Shown in pieces: positions 62,479-64,000 of a stretch of DNA of 64,000 bases. A program made the position numbers and the translations under genes. Numbering within the stretch: the stretch's first letter is position 1; each line of letters begins with the position of its first letter. Below the pieces are notes generated by a model, which was not told the DNA's origin, searched no databases, and saw only the letters and a program-made list of their open reading frames with translations. Source of the DNA: Pseudomonadota bacterium (GTDB lineage: Bacteria; Pseudomonadota; Alphaproteobacteria; Sphingomonadales; Sphingomonadaceae); NCBI GenBank assembly GCA_021849075.1, contig JAJZTH010000009.1:1-64000 (forward strand), read 5' to 3'.

Positions 62479-62811
62479 ATGAACCGGATCACCACCCTGA
62501 TCGCCGCTGCCGCCGCCACGCTGGCCCTCGCCACCCCCATGGCCGCCAGCGCCGCCCCCTGGCAGACCATCAACGCACGTCAGGCGCGCATCGACGCCCG
62601 CATCGATCAGGGCGTGCGCTCGGGCGCGCTCAATCGCAACGAAGCCTATCGCCTGCGCGCCGATTTCCGCGCCCTGTCGGCCCGCGAAGCCGATTATCGC
62701 CGCTCTGGCGGCCTCAGCTATCGGGAGCGCGCCGACCTCGACCGCCGCTTCGACGCCTTGAGCGCGCGGGTGAAGGTGCAAAAGCATGATCGCCAGCATC
62801 GCGGCTGGTAA
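62479..62811 (+). CDS. Small exported hypothetical protein
   Basis: Signal peptide MNRITTLIAAAAATLALATPMAASA; AAGGAGAA SD; Arg/Tyr-rich mature region. Confidence 0.75.
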   Translation: MNRITTLIAAAAATLALATPMAASAAPWQTINARQARIDARIDQGVRSGALNRNEAYRLRADFRALSAREADYRRSGGLSYRERADLDRRFDALSARVKVQKHDRQHRGW

Positions 62812-62819
62812 GGTAAAAG

Positions 62820-62848
62820 GGCGGCCCGCTATCCTATAGCGGGCCGCC
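62820..62848 (+). terminator. Strong hairpin downstream of the exported protein
   Basis: GGCGGCCCGCTAT-CCT-ATAGCGGGCCGCC 13-bp arms; weak T tract. Confidence 0.65.
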
Positions 62849-62931
62849 TTGCTATGATGCGCATGCCCCCTTTCCGATAGGATCAGGCCCGCGCAACAAA
62901 ATGTCTGATCCGGCGGGAAATATGCGAAGTT

Positions 62932-62990
62932 AAAGCATTTTGAAGTCCTCTGGCACAGAGGACAGCTCGCAAAATGCGGAAACCAAAAGG
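62932..62990. repeat. Dispersed hairpin repeat, family C (second copy of 122-182)
   Basis: AGCATTTTGAAGTCCTCTGGCACAGAGGACAGCTCGCAAAATGCGGAAACCAAA. Confidence 0.82.
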
Positions 62991-62992
62991 CG

Positions 62993-64000
62993 TTAAGCTT
63001 GGAACAATGCTCCGCCCGTCATCGCTTCGGGCACGCCGGTCGTGCCCGGAAAGCTGATCGGCAGTTCTTTCAGATGCCGCACCGCCATATAGGCGAAACC
63101 CTGCGCCTCCAGCGCATCGCCATCCCATCCCAAAGCGTCGACGCTCAACACTTCGGCCCCTGTCCGCTCCGCCAGCATCGCCATCAGCGTCGCGTTATGC
63201 CGCCCGCCGCCCGCGACATGGATTTGCGCCGGCCGCTCCGGCAAATGCTCCACGCCGCGCGCCACCGCCGCCGCGGTGAAGGCCGTCAGCGTCGCCGCGC
63301 CATCCTCCAGGCTCAGGCCCTGCGCCGCCGCTATGCTGAATTGTTCGCGATCGATGCTCTTGGGCGGCGGCGCTGCAAACCACGGATCGGCCATCATCGC
63401 CGCCAGCCGCGCTTCATCCACCTTGCCGCGCGCCGCACACGCCCCACCCGCATCATAGGCCGCGTCGCCATGGGTCTGCATCCAGTTGTCGATCAGCCCG
63501 CTCGCCATGCCGGTGTCGAACGCGATCAGCGTGCCGTCCGACCCGATAAAGGTGATGTTCGCCACCCCGCCCAGGTTCAGCACCCCCGCCGGCTTTACCA
63601 GCCCATCGGCCAGCGCCCGGTGATAGACAGGCATCAGCGGCGCGCCCTGCCCGCCAGCGGCCACATCCGCGCTGCGCAGGTCTGCGACGACATCGATGCC
63701 GAACGCCCCGGCCAGTCCCGCGCCATCGCCAATCTGCCAGGTCCATCCCCATTCGGGCCGGTGCGCCACGGTATGGCCGTGAAAGCCGATCACGCCCACA
63801 TCCTGCGCAATATGCCCGCTGCGCCCCAGCAGGTCGGCCACCGCCTGCACATGCCGTTCGGTCAGTTCCGCCTCGACCGACGCGATCAGCGGTTCAAAAC
63901 CGGGCTTCTCCATCCCCATCGCCCGCTGGCACGCTTCGGCCAACCGCAGGCGGAAACCGTCATCATATGCCATGGCATGGAAAGCGACCGGCGTCACCAC
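62993..64000 (-). CDS. anmK: Anhydro-N-acetylmuramic acid kinase (N-terminus beyond window)
   Basis: GFHGHTVAHRPEWGWTWQIGDGAGLAGAFGIDVVADLRSADVAAGGQGAPLMPVYH; GVLNLGGVANITFIG. Confidence 0.95.
   Translation of the reverse strand: MVTPVAFHAMAYDDGFRLRLAEACQRAMGMEKPGFEPLIASVEAELTERHVQAVADLLGRSGHIAQDVGVIGFHGHTVAHRPEWGWTWQIGDGAGLAGAFGIDVVADLRSADVAAGGQGAPLMPVYHRALADGLVKPAGVLNLGGVANITFIGSDGTLIAFDTGMASGLIDNWMQTHGDAAYDAGGACAARGKVDEARLAAMMADPWFAAPPPKSIDREQFSIAAAQGLSLEDGAATLTAFTAAAVARGVEHLPERPAQIHVAGGGRHNATLMAMLAERTGAEVLSVDALGWDGDALEAQGFAYMAVRHLKELPISFPGTTGVPEAMTGGALFQA

Overview
64-kb chromosomal window from a high-GC alphaproteobacterium. Gene content and protein style suggest a sphingomonad (Sphingobium/Sphingomonas-like); this is inference, as no database was searched. 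Most of the window is housekeeping: ilvB-x-ilvN-ilvC, leuA, asd, serB/miaA (divergent), trmFO, pdhA-pdhB, ftsB-like, eno, carA-rraB-lipoprotein-carB, greA, yqeY-like, dnaG, rpoD and anmK, with peptidases, two GGDEF proteins, a Tad-like pilin/vWA cluster, a VapBC-type toxin-antitoxin pair and MoxR/CoxE-like proteins. No rRNA, tRNA, CRISPR array or prophage was recognised. The left edge carries the C-terminal end of an IS630-type transposase. The strongest unusual signal is at 51551..51972: a single DUF559 (PD-(D/E)XK-like) nuclease gene bounded by 40-bp inverted repeats (37/40 identical), each holding a perfect G/C-rich palindrome. It sits between yqeY and dnaG. The right repeat supplies the dnaG Shine-Dalgarno, can fold it into a hairpin, and encodes the C-terminus of the nuclease. 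Other notable signals: a leucine-rich leader peptide with competing pairings upstream of leuA; a 69-bp in-frame remnant of a transporter 3' end just after a degenerate GGDEF gene; a 14-bp-arm palindrome abutting the antitoxin start codon; overlapping CATG start codons of serB and miaA; and several families of dispersed palindromic repeats, one with a compensatory stem change.
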